A stretch of DNA of 64,000 bases from Ignatzschineria ureiclastica (GTDB taxonomy: Bacteria > Pseudomonadota > Gammaproteobacteria > Cardiobacteriales > Wohlfahrtiimonadaceae), in contig NZ_QEWQ01000004.1 in NCBI RefSeq assembly GCF_003121845.1, forward strand, positions 350,944 through 414,943, written 5' to 3'. Of the stretch, positions 9,175 through 17,008 are shown in pieces; position 1 is the first letter of the stretch, and the number at the start of each line of letters is the position of its first letter. Under the pieces are notes generated by a model, which saw only the letters and a program-made list of their open reading frames with translations, was not told the origin of the DNA and did no database searches. A program made the translations under genes and the position numbers.

Positions 9175-9196
9175 TACAATGTATACATACAATGTA
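9175..9196. repeat. TACAATGTA direct repeat in the mop / narL-like intergenic region
   Basis: Two exact copies of TACAATGTA at 9175-9183 and 9188-9196 (13-bp period). They sit in the 371-bp region between the divergent di-Mop gene and the NarL-like regulator. The spacing of little more than one helical turn fits an operator. A half-site resembling ModE boxes (ATCGTTATA, near 9211) is also present, but no second half was found. The rest of 9037-9407 is AT-rich, with an ATTTTATAAAAT palindrome near 9135. Confidence 0.4.
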
Positions 9197-9407
9197 CCTT
9201 TATTCGCCAAATCGTTATAATCACCCCATCTAATCATATTATCCAATATTCACTATGCAAATCTTGAATTATAATGCAGTATGAAAGCAACATTCAGTTG
9301 TCTATTCGATAAGTTTCTATACATTAATCAGCTAACTCAGACAAACCATTATCCCTGAGCACAAATGTTACAACCAATAAAATAAAGATAGAGGATTTCC
9401 ATCAATT

Positions 9408-10046
9408 ATGAAAGGCATACAAACATCTCGACCTAACGTTATTATCGTGGATCAAAATCGTCTATTTCGTCAAAAAATCGCTTTTTTACTCTCGCAAGAA
9501 GCCCGTAATCCTTGCAATATTGTCGCTTGCTATGATTCCATTCAAAGTTTACTGCAAGCACAGCGGGCAGAGAGACAAGATTCTGCACACCTCCTTAATC
9601 TACTACTTATTGAAGCGCGTCTATTTGAAAATGATCATAATAAAGTCGCAATACGCCAATGGTTGAAGCAACATCCTCAATTAAAAATTGTACTATTTAC
9701 CGAAAATGAGAATGATGCTCTATTGCCAAGCTTCAATCATCAAGCGATTAAGGAGAATATTAAAAAACGAATTGAGACGACTCTATTCTTACAACGCATA
9801 GATCGGATTATCAAATCTAATGCTTTACAAAGCAAACACAATAATCCTATGCAATTATTAACGCCACGTGAAGAAGAGATTCTAAATTGGCTCGTCAAAG
9901 GCAGTAGTAACAAAGAGATTGCCCGAATTTTAGATATTTCCGAAAGTACGGTTAAAGTCCACGTACAAAATATCCTTAAGAAATTCAATGTAACAAGTCG
10001 GGTTGAAGCAGCGGTTTATGCAATTCGCCATCAACTATCGGCTTAA
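9408..10046 (+). CDS. NarL/LuxR-family regulator with a degenerate receiver domain
   Basis: 212 aa, about NarL length. The C-terminal LuxR-type helix-turn-helix (151-205) is well conserved and very NarL-like: LTPREEEIL, STVKVHVQNILKKF and SRVEAAVYA. The N-terminal receiver is recognisable (VIIVDQNRLFRQKI, 11-24; IVLFTEN, 94-100) but altered. Only one of the two acidic-pocket residues remains (D15), the position expected for the phosphorylated Asp is Glu (E69 in LLLIEARL), and the conserved Lys of the LLKD segment is missing. It may act without phosphorylation. No sensor kinase is adjacent. Divergent from the di-Mop gene. Confidence 0.85.
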   Translation: MKGIQTSRPNVIIVDQNRLFRQKIAFLLSQEARNPCNIVACYDSIQSLLQAQRAERQDSAHLLNLLLIEARLFENDHNKVAIRQWLKQHPQLKIVLFTENENDALLPSFNHQAIKENIKKRIETTLFLQRIDRIIKSNALQSKHNNPMQLLTPREEEILNWLVKGSSNKEIARILDISESTVKVHVQNILKKFNVTSRVEAAVYAIRHQLSA

Positions 10047-10088
10047 TATTCCTAGCAGAATTATCACTACTCAATCAATAGCTTATTA

Positions 10089-10262
10089 TATAGTAATACC
10101 AACTCAAAATAAGCTTATTTAAATGCCGGCACATCGGTTGTAATAAGTAAGGAAGCTGCTCTATCCGGCATCTTGCAAGTGTTTGTGAATCAAGTTTTAT
10201 GTTCTTTTAAAATCTCACACTAGCTACTTAAACACTATTTCTCTTAAACCCAATTTACTATA
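10089..10262 (+). mobile_element. Correia-like miniature element, copy A (long form, 174 bp)
   Basis: Begins TATAGTAATACCAACTC and ends in AATTTACTATA, giving imperfect terminal inverted repeats that start TATAGTAA. The core contains ATGCCGGCACATCGG, GTAATAAGTAAGGAAGC and CTATCCGGCATCTTGCAAG; ATGCCGG and CCGGCAT can pair. There is no ORF. The same sequence recurs at 19347, 49444, 57436 and 63250. This copy lies between the NarL-like gene and the convergent trans-sulfuration gene, just before a terminator. Confidence 0.85.
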
Positions 10263-10291
10263 ATTGAAAATAACTACAGCGTCATCAAAAC

Positions 10292-10323
10292 ACCAAAGCC
10301 ACTCAACAATGAGTGGCTTTGGT
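10292..10323. terminator. bidirectional terminator between convergent genes
   Basis: Fourteen-pair perfect stem ACCAAAGCCACTCA / TGAGTGGCTTTGGT with a 4-nt loop. A TTT run follows on the plus strand and a TTTT-containing tract on the minus strand. It serves the NarL-like gene (+) and the trans-sulfuration gene (-). Confidence 0.85.
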
Positions 10324-10370
10324 TTATAACTTATCTAGATATTTCAAATACCTGCATTAGTACCGCAAGT

Positions 10371-11627
10371 CTACTTTAAGGCTTGTGCAATATCTGCTTT
10401 CAGATCCGCAACCTCTTCTAGCCCGACAGAGAGACGAATCAATGTTGGATCAATTCCCATGACTTGTTTCATCTCTTCGGTAAAAGTACCGTAAATCGTC
10501 GATTCAGGATGAATAATTAGCGTACGATTATCAAAAAGATTCGTTGCCCGACGAATCAGCTGTAAGCGATCCATTAATGCAAAACAAGCCTCTCTTGATT
10601 TGAGCGAGAATGTTAACATCGCACCAGGATTGCCATTAAAGAATTGATCACTTAAAGCTTTATAAGGGAAACTCTCGAGTTTTGGATAAGTTGCTTTTAC
10701 CACTTCCGGTAATGACTCTAAGAATTGTGCTAACTCATAAGCACTTGCACTCATACGTTCATAACGTAATTGTAGTGTCTCTAATCCTAGAATTTGTGCA
10801 TAAGCACTATCAGGGTCCATACAAGCACCAAAGTTACGGGCAATTTCTCGTTTAATCTTAAACATAAAAGGCGAGAATTGAGCGGTATTGCTCACTTGTG
10901 CTAAGCGCTTATTGTGTGACCAATCAAATGTACCATAATCTACAATCGCACCGCCCAATGAGGTTGCCCCACCCGATACATATTTCGTTGTAGAAACCAC
11001 TTCAATATCAACCCCCCAACGAAATGCCTCAAATGCACCCCAAGGAATCACTGTCGTATCCACGATAAGCGGTACATTATGACGCGCAAGCATCGGCTTA
11101 ATTTGCGTTAAATCGGCAATCTCAAGATGAGGATTCGTCATCACTTCACAGAAAAAAGCTACGGTATTCTCATCAATTGCTGCTTCGATCTCATCGAGAT
11201 GATCCGTATTCACAAACCGAACTTCGACACCGAAAGAGGCAAGTGTAAATTGGAACAGCGCAAAGGTATTTCCGAATAAATGAGGTGATGTCACGATATT
11301 ACAACCGGCATAACAGATTGCCATAAATGTATTTGAAATCGCCGCCATTCCACTACTAAAGAGCATCACATTCTCACCTTGTGAGATCGCTTTAATCTTA
11401 TTTTCAAGCGCTTCAACTGTTGGATTAGTAATACGTGAATAGGTATGAGAAGCCACTTCTTCTTGGTTTTGGAATGCTTTCGCAATTGCTACCGAATTAG
11501 GAAATTCAAAGGCCGCCGATCGATAAATAGGGGTATTCATTGCCCCATGAACATCGGGGTGATTTTTCTCTGTACTCAAAATTTGACTCGTAAAGCCTAG
11601 TGAGTGATTCTCTAATTTGCGTGCCAT
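10371..11627 (-). CDS. Cys/Met metabolism PLP-dependent enzyme (O-acetylhomoserine sulfhydrylase-like)
   Basis: 418 aa of the trans-sulfuration family. PLP-site features are SRITNPT (64-70), SSGMAA (91-96), D190 and the Schiff-base lysine K215 in STTKYVSGG. The length and the C-terminal STIYGTFTEE and LIRLSVGLEE segments fit O-acetylhomoserine or O-succinylhomoserine sulfhydrylases better than beta-lyases. Probable role: methionine/homocysteine synthesis from an acylated homoserine. Cystathionine gamma-synthase or methionine gamma-lyase cannot be excluded by eye. Single-gene unit ending in the bidirectional terminator. Confidence 0.8.
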   Translation of the reverse strand: MARKLENHSLGFTSQILSTEKNHPDVHGAMNTPIYRSAAFEFPNSVAIAKAFQNQEEVASHTYSRITNPTVEALENKIKAISQGENVMLFSSGMAAISNTFMAICYAGCNIVTSPHLFGNTFALFQFTLASFGVEVRFVNTDHLDEIEAAIDENTVAFFCEVMTNPHLEIADLTQIKPMLARHNVPLIVDTTVIPWGAFEAFRWGVDIEVVSTTKYVSGGATSLGGAIVDYGTFDWSHNKRLAQVSNTAQFSPFMFKIKREIARNFGACMDPDSAYAQILGLETLQLRYERMSASAYELAQFLESLPEVVKATYPKLESFPYKALSDQFFNGNPGAMLTFSLKSREACFALMDRLQLIRRATNLFDNRTLIIHPESTIYGTFTEEMKQVMGIDPTLIRLSVGLEEVADLKADIAQALK

Positions 11628-11980
11628 TGCTTCTATCCTGTGGTCATAATTGCGAATGATGATTTTGATGCTTACTATCGGGATCGATATCGTACTTTAT
11701 AATACCTTGAGTTATATCATAATAGTGGTCAATTCAATCAAGTAAAACAATCAACTAGTTTACACCATTTCATTGATACTATTAAAATAGTGAAAAATTT
11801 ATAATAATTGATCTATCTAAAGTAAAATAAATCCCTATTAAGATCAATGCAAAAATATAGATCTCTACGAAAAGTCTAAGGTTACTGACCACGAGTATTG
11901 TATGATAATTTCTAGAAACGCATTATTATTCACAATATGTATTAACCTTATATTGTACTAACCCTGTATTCGAGGAATTT
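11628..11980. other. intergenic region, divergent promoters
   Basis: AT-rich stretch of 353 bp between the minus-strand trans-sulfuration gene and the plus-strand lipoprotein gene. It must hold both promoters. I see no convincing operator, riboswitch or small gene; in particular no S-box or MetJ-like tandem repeat is evident. Confidence 0.5.
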
Positions 11981-13768
11981 ATGAATCAAAGTACCTACCA
12001 TCACGTTGCAACCGTAACTCGATGCCATACAATACTTTTTCCTCAAATCATAGCGCGCTATCTCGGTAGGTACTGTGCAATATTACGCGCATCTTTTTCT
12101 CGATTGATTCTCTTAATGAGTATGACATTACTTGCCGCTTGCTCCCAAGATAACAGCGATAAGCTCGAATCAGGAATCTATATACCGCAAAAGATTACGG
12201 TCCAGCTCACAGAAGCGGAAAATTCGCCGATGTTTGACAGTCAAAAAAATGAAGCCTTGCGCTCAGAGATTGAAGCACATTTTACCGACAGTTATTTCCA
12301 AGTAAATGCTGATGCTATTGAATATTTTGCGCCTGATACTTATTCCCAAGGCATTATTACGCCGGATAATATCATTATCACGACTATAGCAACTTTTGAA
12401 TTAATACCTCAATCCGCTAAAAAATTTACACTCAAAAGCTTAGATCACGATTATTGCCCTATTTCAGGTTGCCAAATCACATTGCAATTAGAGAAAGTAG
12501 CGCAAGATAGCCCTCTGCTCAACACGTTACTTCAATCTACCACAGAAACTATCGCATCAGATCATAATGCCACAGATTCTGCGATTGCATTAAGTCAAAC
12601 GGCACAACAAATTAAGAACTATATTGATACGTCTTATTGGGGCATTATTCATAGTATTACAGATACGCTTTTTTTCAAACTAACGCCTATTCAGAGTAAT
12701 GGCCTAAGTTATGGCTATCCGACACATTCGATTATTCCACCCTTTACATTGGGTGGTATCTCTATCGATCCTGCTGATCCTGAAGTAGAAGTGCTCTCTT
12801 TTTATAGTGATGAAGCTCCGAGCCAAGAGAAAAATGGTATTCAAACTATCTCTTATCTTTTTGTAGTCCCTGTGACTGAAAATCCTAATCTCTCATTTAA
12901 ACAATTAGATAGCGATAATACTCGGGCATTCTCTTCTGATCAAGGCTATATCGCCGAAGATCATGGTGGATTTTATGCGGTAAATTACCGCTATTTTCCA
13001 GAAAGCCAACAGATGATCATTGGTTTAACGGAAGGTGTGACGCTAGAAGCTGTAACGGATCACTTCCGAGCACTCCACAATATTGTGCAAAATCCCGCTC
13101 AACTCTCCTCAAAAGCGATTACACTACAAGATATTACTCTGCCCCTTGCCACTCTTGAAGAACGTTATCAAATTACCCTTAAAGAGATGTTTCCTGTAAA
13201 TGATGTACTCAAACAGTACCAACAAAACTTAAGCGATTGGCTCAAATCTTCGGCAATTTTGGTCGGTGATGCGCCCTCGGTAGATAATGGCTATCACACC
13301 TTTATTCGCAATAGCTTTAACTACCATTTCCCAGAACTTAAAATCAAACTGCACACAAGCCCTCTCAAAGAAATTCTACACAATTTGCAAAATAATACTC
13401 ACGATCAGGCTACAGATCATAATAAACAGACGCTATGGCAAGATCCGATCTTTATCTACAACACAGATCCCTATGTTGCATCAGGATTGAGTTATTTCAA
13501 AGAGATTCAGCCCGGCATTACACTCGAAATTTTCTCAAGTCCATATCAAGGTCATACCGCTGAAAAAGTACTATTTGGCAAACTCCTCTCGCAATTAGAT
13601 CTCTCACCATTGCCGGCGGTTCCTGTCGAGATGATTCCCAATATTGGCCGTTACAGCGTTGATCAAGAAGTAGAGATCCATCAACCACTGAGCCCCAAAG
13701 GGCAATATCAGTTTAAAGAAGGAATTACAGATCGGTATGGGAAGTTGGTCAAACCTAGAGCAAACTAG
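11981..13768 (+). CDS. unrecognised large lipoprotein, 595 aa
   Basis: No family recognised. The N-terminus has an unusually long positively charged leader before a hydrophobic core and lipobox, RLILLMSMTLLAAC (cysteine near residue 54), followed by SQDNSDK. The ATG at 11981 is supported by GAGGAA 5 nt upstream, so the long leader appears real. The mature part is acidic and rich in Gln/Asn/Thr with alternating beta-type segments, for example GGISIDPADPEVEVLSFY and ITLEIFSSPYQGHTAEKVLFGKL. It contains a few cysteines (CPISGCQ). It converges on bioD with a 29-nt gap. Presumably an envelope protein; function unknown. Confidence 0.7.
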   Translation: MNQSTYHHVATVTRCHTILFPQIIARYLGRYCAILRASFSRLILLMSMTLLAACSQDNSDKLESGIYIPQKITVQLTEAENSPMFDSQKNEALRSEIEAHFTDSYFQVNADAIEYFAPDTYSQGIITPDNIIITTIATFELIPQSAKKFTLKSLDHDYCPISGCQITLQLEKVAQDSPLLNTLLQSTTETIASDHNATDSAIALSQTAQQIKNYIDTSYWGIIHSITDTLFFKLTPIQSNGLSYGYPTHSIIPPFTLGGISIDPADPEVEVLSFYSDEAPSQEKNGIQTISYLFVVPVTENPNLSFKQLDSDNTRAFSSDQGYIAEDHGGFYAVNYRYFPESQQMIIGLTEGVTLEAVTDHFRALHNIVQNPAQLSSKAITLQDITLPLATLEERYQITLKEMFPVNDVLKQYQQNLSDWLKSSAILVGDAPSVDNGYHTFIRNSFNYHFPELKIKLHTSPLKEILHNLQNNTHDQATDHNKQTLWQDPIFIYNTDPYVASGLSYFKEIQPGITLEIFSSPYQGHTAEKVLFGKLLSQLDLSPLPAVPVEMIPNIGRYSVDQEVEIHQPLSPKGQYQFKEGITDRYGKLVKPRAN

Positions 13769-13797
13769 GCTTTACCATAAATATTGAATATACTCAT

Positions 13798-14487
13798 CTA
13801 TCTTAATCCAAAACAACGCAAATCAAACCGGCTCTCTTTCTGTTCGGATTCAGCGCTTTGGTAGAAAACTTCACCAATCATAGGGATCTTTGTAAATGCT
13901 TGAATACCGGCAATATAGTGATTCAAGCTTTCTGAATCTGACAAGTGATTAGCAATCCAACCAGTCACTTGTAAACCTGCTCGTTCAATGGCTTCAAAAG
14001 TCAAACGCGCATGATTAATGACACCTAATTTAAGCCCCACAACGACGATCACCGGCAATTGATTTGCAATCACCCAATCACTATAGCTTTCGGTAAAACT
14101 TAACGGTGTGTACCAACCGCCTGCGCCCTCCACAAGAGTGATGCGATTCAGTGATTCTAATTGATGTAACCCCGATGTTATTTTATTTGAATCAATGGGT
14201 TGTCCTAATTTTTCAGCAAGAATATGAGGTGCTTCCTCCTCTTCAAAAAAATAGGGATTCACCATTTCGTAACTCAAATCATCAAAAGAAGCAGTGAGAT
14301 GTGCATAAGCATCCGGATTTTTAAGACCGATCGGCGTTATTGCGGCACCAGAAGCAACGGGTTTATAGCCATTTGCCGGCAATCCTGATTGATTCAAGGC
14401 TTGTAATAACGCTCTTGAAACATAAGTTTTACCGATTTCAGTATCCGTCCCTGTGATAAACCAGCTTTTCCCTTTTACTTGTGTCAT
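13798..14487 (-). CDS. bioD: dethiobiotin synthetase BioD
   Basis: ATP-dependent carboxylation of diaminopelargonate to dethiobiotin. The P-loop GTDTEIGKT and the EGAGGWYTPL motif (conserved in BioD) are present, and the PVASGA segment carries the substrate region. The start is set at 14487 (MTQVKGKSWFITGTD) because GGAGAGGG lies directly upstream; an earlier ATG at 14511 has no ribosome site. Third gene of bioF-bioC-bioD. Confidence 0.95.
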   Translation of the reverse strand: MTQVKGKSWFITGTDTEIGKTYVSRALLQALNQSGLPANGYKPVASGAAITPIGLKNPDAYAHLTASFDDLSYEMVNPYFFEEEEAPHILAEKLGQPIDSNKITSGLHQLESLNRITLVEGAGGWYTPLSFTESYSDWVIANQLPVIVVVGLKLGVINHARLTFEAIERAGLQVTGWIANHLSDSESLNHYIAGIQAFTKIPMIGEVFYQSAESEQKESRFDLRCFGLR

Positions 14488-14550
14488 TCCCTCTCCTTTA
14501 TTTCTAATCATTCTTATATCTCTTAACTGAATCTTGTTCCCTGTTTGATC

Positions 14551-15510
14551 TTATACCTTACCCGGTAAGGTAATATAGGCAACGCGATAGGTTAATCGAT
14601 AAGCTCCTAGCCTCTGAAAATAAGCCTCTAATTGCTGATAAGCTGATTTCCCTAACCAAGGTCGCGCTTGATTGGGTAGGCTATTTGCGCCGATATAACG
14701 GATGCTGGCAAGCAAATCTTTCAATGTTGGAAATTCAATAATCTCATCAACAACACTGACTTCCCCTTTCAAAGCGCTCACCTCACCTTGAATCATCGCT
14801 TCTGATACAAAGGGTAAAATGTGTTCAGCATTATCAATCTGTTTGAAAGCTTCCCGTAACTCTTGTAAGGTTCCGGCTGCTAACGTGGTAATAAAAATAG
14901 AAGGTGCGCCCCAAGGTGCGACTTTTGCTACACGCTGTAATTCTATCAATGCACGTTTCAAATCTCGACACCACTGTACCGCTAAACTGCTAATGACAAA
15001 GTCATATTGCCGATTTTCCAATGGTAACGATTCAATATCCGCCTGCACATAACTGTGATAAAGATCTCGATCTTGTGCAACCTGTAACATCTCGGCAGAG
15101 ATATCAAGCGCCGTTAAATCCAAATCTGTACTGAAAGTAGTTCCATATTCCGCTAATCGTTCCCCGATATATCCCGTCCCGGCACCGGCATCTAAAATGG
15201 ATAATCGAATTGGATCATTGAAGACCTCGTTTAAATTCTTGCTCAACGAACTATTCTCCGCTTGCATCAAGGAATTCATCTGTTTAATTTGTGCTAAAAC
15301 GGAACAAAATTGAGTGATCAGTTGATCTGCAATCCGACGCTGTATCACCGCATATTGCCCATATTGAGAAGCTTTTTTCCCAAATTGGGCGGCAACATTC
15401 TCTTTGTTCAACATCTCTAAGTTAGATAATTTTGAAATGGGGGATTCTGAAGGGAAGGATTCCGAAATCAAAGTTTCAGACACCAATGATTCTATCGCAT
15501 TGATCTTCAT
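14551..15510 (-). CDS. bioC: malonyl-ACP O-methyltransferase BioC
   Basis: Methylates malonyl-ACP so that the fatty acid machinery can build the pimeloyl chain. Family features: NKENVAAQFGKKASQYGQYAVIQRRIADQL at the N-terminus, SAM motif I LDAGAGTGYIGERL, and DFVISSLAVQWCRDL. The first ~32 residues are a Ser/Glu-rich extension not usual in BioC. Initiation at M33 (15414) would remove it, but AAGGAT upstream of 15510 and the 18-nt distance from bioF favour the long form. The methyl ester it makes must later be cleaved by an esterase (see 18428-19339). Confidence 0.92.
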   Translation of the reverse strand: MKINAIESLVSETLISESFPSESPISKLSNLEMLNKENVAAQFGKKASQYGQYAVIQRRIADQLITQFCSVLAQIKQMNSLMQAENSSLSKNLNEVFNDPIRLSILDAGAGTGYIGERLAEYGTTFSTDLDLTALDISAEMLQVAQDRDLYHSYVQADIESLPLENRQYDFVISSLAVQWCRDLKRALIELQRVAKVAPWGAPSIFITTLAAGTLQELREAFKQIDNAEHILPFVSEAMIQGEVSALKGEVSVVDEIIEFPTLKDLLASIRYIGANSLPNQARPWLGKSAYQQLEAYFQRLGAYRLTYRVAYITLPGKV

Positions 15511-15528
15511 AAGCTAATTTATAATCCT

Positions 15529-16746
15529 TTATAAATACTCAGCATCGAATAACACCTGATGAAAGGCCGCTATTAATTGATCAATCATCGCTGCTGTATG
15601 CGTTGCGGTAATCGTAATTCGAAGTCGAGCACTCTTCGGCGGGACTGTGGGTGGACGAATCGCCGAAAGCCAAATCCCTTGCTGCTTCAAACTATCCGCC
15701 ACTTTTAAAGCATCATCCGATTCACCGATAATCAGCGGTTGAATGGGCGTATCTGAAGGCAGTAATTGTAAAGAGGATTTAAGTCGATGAGATTCAGGGA
15801 TTTCTGAGAGTAAATCTTTCATTCTATTTTGAAAATAGTGAATATTTTTTCTCAATTTTTGTCGTAAAGCATCACCGATTTGACCACGAATCAATGTAAA
15901 AGAAGCTCGTAAAATAGCCGCTTGCATAGGGGGAATGGCTGTACTATAAATTAGAGGTCGTGAAGATTGAATAAAATACTCCGCCAATTGCGCCGATAAT
16001 AGAATCGCCGCACCGCTACAACCCGCTGCTTTACCAAATGTAACCACTAATATATCTGGATGAATGCCAAAGTGATCACAAGTCCCCCGACCTTGATTAC
16101 CTAAAATACCGATCCCATGGGCATCATCTACCATAAAAAGTGCTTGGTCCTGTATCACATTTACAAGCGCATCGAGCGGTGCCATATCACCATCCATACT
16201 AAAGACACCCTCTGTAATCACTATTTGTTCGGCATCTTCCGATAATAAAGATTGGGACAATAACTTCTGTAAGCTGGTAGGATCATTATGTTTAAAACGG
16301 CGTAACTCTCCCAGTGATAACATTGCAGCTTCCATGATAGAAGCATGGGACAGTTTATCTGCTAAAATACGATCTCCTTTTGCAATAAGAAGCTTGATAA
16401 TTGCTTGATTAGCAGTAAAACCTGAAGGATAGACAATCGCGCGTTCATAGCCCAACCAGGTAGCTAAATCTTGCTCTAATGATGCTAAAGGTGCACTATA
16501 GCCAGTGACATGCCCTGAACCACCACTGCCAATACCATGTTCTCTCATCGCCTCCATCGCTATTTGTAGCAAATCAGGATGCTGACTTAAACCGAGATAA
16601 TCGTTAGAAGAGAAGTTAAGATACGATCGACCTGCCACCATCATTTCACTCTGTGGTTTTATTTCACAAACCACACGCTGACGCTTCTGATTCTGCGATA
16701 GCGCTTGTTGTAATGCTTGATCAATACGCGCTTTCCACCCATTCAT
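15529..16746 (-). CDS. bioF: 8-amino-7-oxononanoate synthase BioF
   Basis: PLP enzyme joining pimeloyl-ACP/CoA with L-alanine. 405 aa. Features: NFSSNDYLGLSQHP, GSGGSGHVTGY, FMVDDAHGIGILG with the PLP Asp/His, and the Schiff-base lysine in TFGKAAGCSGAAI. First gene of the minus-strand half of the biotin cluster, divergent from bioA. bioB, which often precedes bioF, is not in the window. Confidence 0.96.
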   Translation of the reverse strand: MNGWKARIDQALQQALSQNQKRQRVVCEIKPQSEMMVAGRSYLNFSSNDYLGLSQHPDLLQIAMEAMREHGIGSGGSGHVTGYSAPLASLEQDLATWLGYERAIVYPSGFTANQAIIKLLIAKGDRILADKLSHASIMEAAMLSLGELRRFKHNDPTSLQKLLSQSLLSEDAEQIVITEGVFSMDGDMAPLDALVNVIQDQALFMVDDAHGIGILGNQGRGTCDHFGIHPDILVVTFGKAAGCSGAAILLSAQLAEYFIQSSRPLIYSTAIPPMQAAILRASFTLIRGQIGDALRQKLRKNIHYFQNRMKDLLSEIPESHRLKSSLQLLPSDTPIQPLIIGESDDALKVADSLKQQGIWLSAIRPPTVPPKSARLRITITATHTAAMIDQLIAAFHQVLFDAEYL

Positions 16747-16794
16747 TATTTTACTTTATCCTCTAATATTGCAATGAATTGTCTTGTTATAACC

Positions 16795-16834
16795 GGTGAT
16801 AAAAACAAAAAGTGGCGCTTTTCACAGGCCACTT
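16795..16834 (-). terminator. terminator-like hairpin in the bioF leader
   Basis: AAGTGGC (16810-16816) can pair with GCCACTT (16828-16834), a seven-pair stem with an 11-nt loop. On the minus strand it is followed by a U-rich tract (UUUUGUUUUU). It lies about 50 nt upstream of the bioF start, inside the divergent bioF/bioA region, so it could be an attenuator or a barrier to antisense reading. No clear BirA-type palindrome was found in 16747-17008. Confidence 0.4.
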
Positions 16835-17008
16835 ATCAAAAATTATAGTACCATAATCCCTCATTGAACGAGTAGATTATCGTGCTGTAATCCTAGGAAA
16901 TATCATAGCAATATGGATATTTTTCCCCTTAGGACAGAGGGTTATATCGCTATTATTGAACTATTCTGAAACCTTCATTCAACAATAATAAATAAGAGTT
17001 TTATCACC

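Noticed and set aside
16747-17008. BirA operator between bioF and bioA
   Set aside because: No convincing long palindrome of the BirA type could be found by eye.
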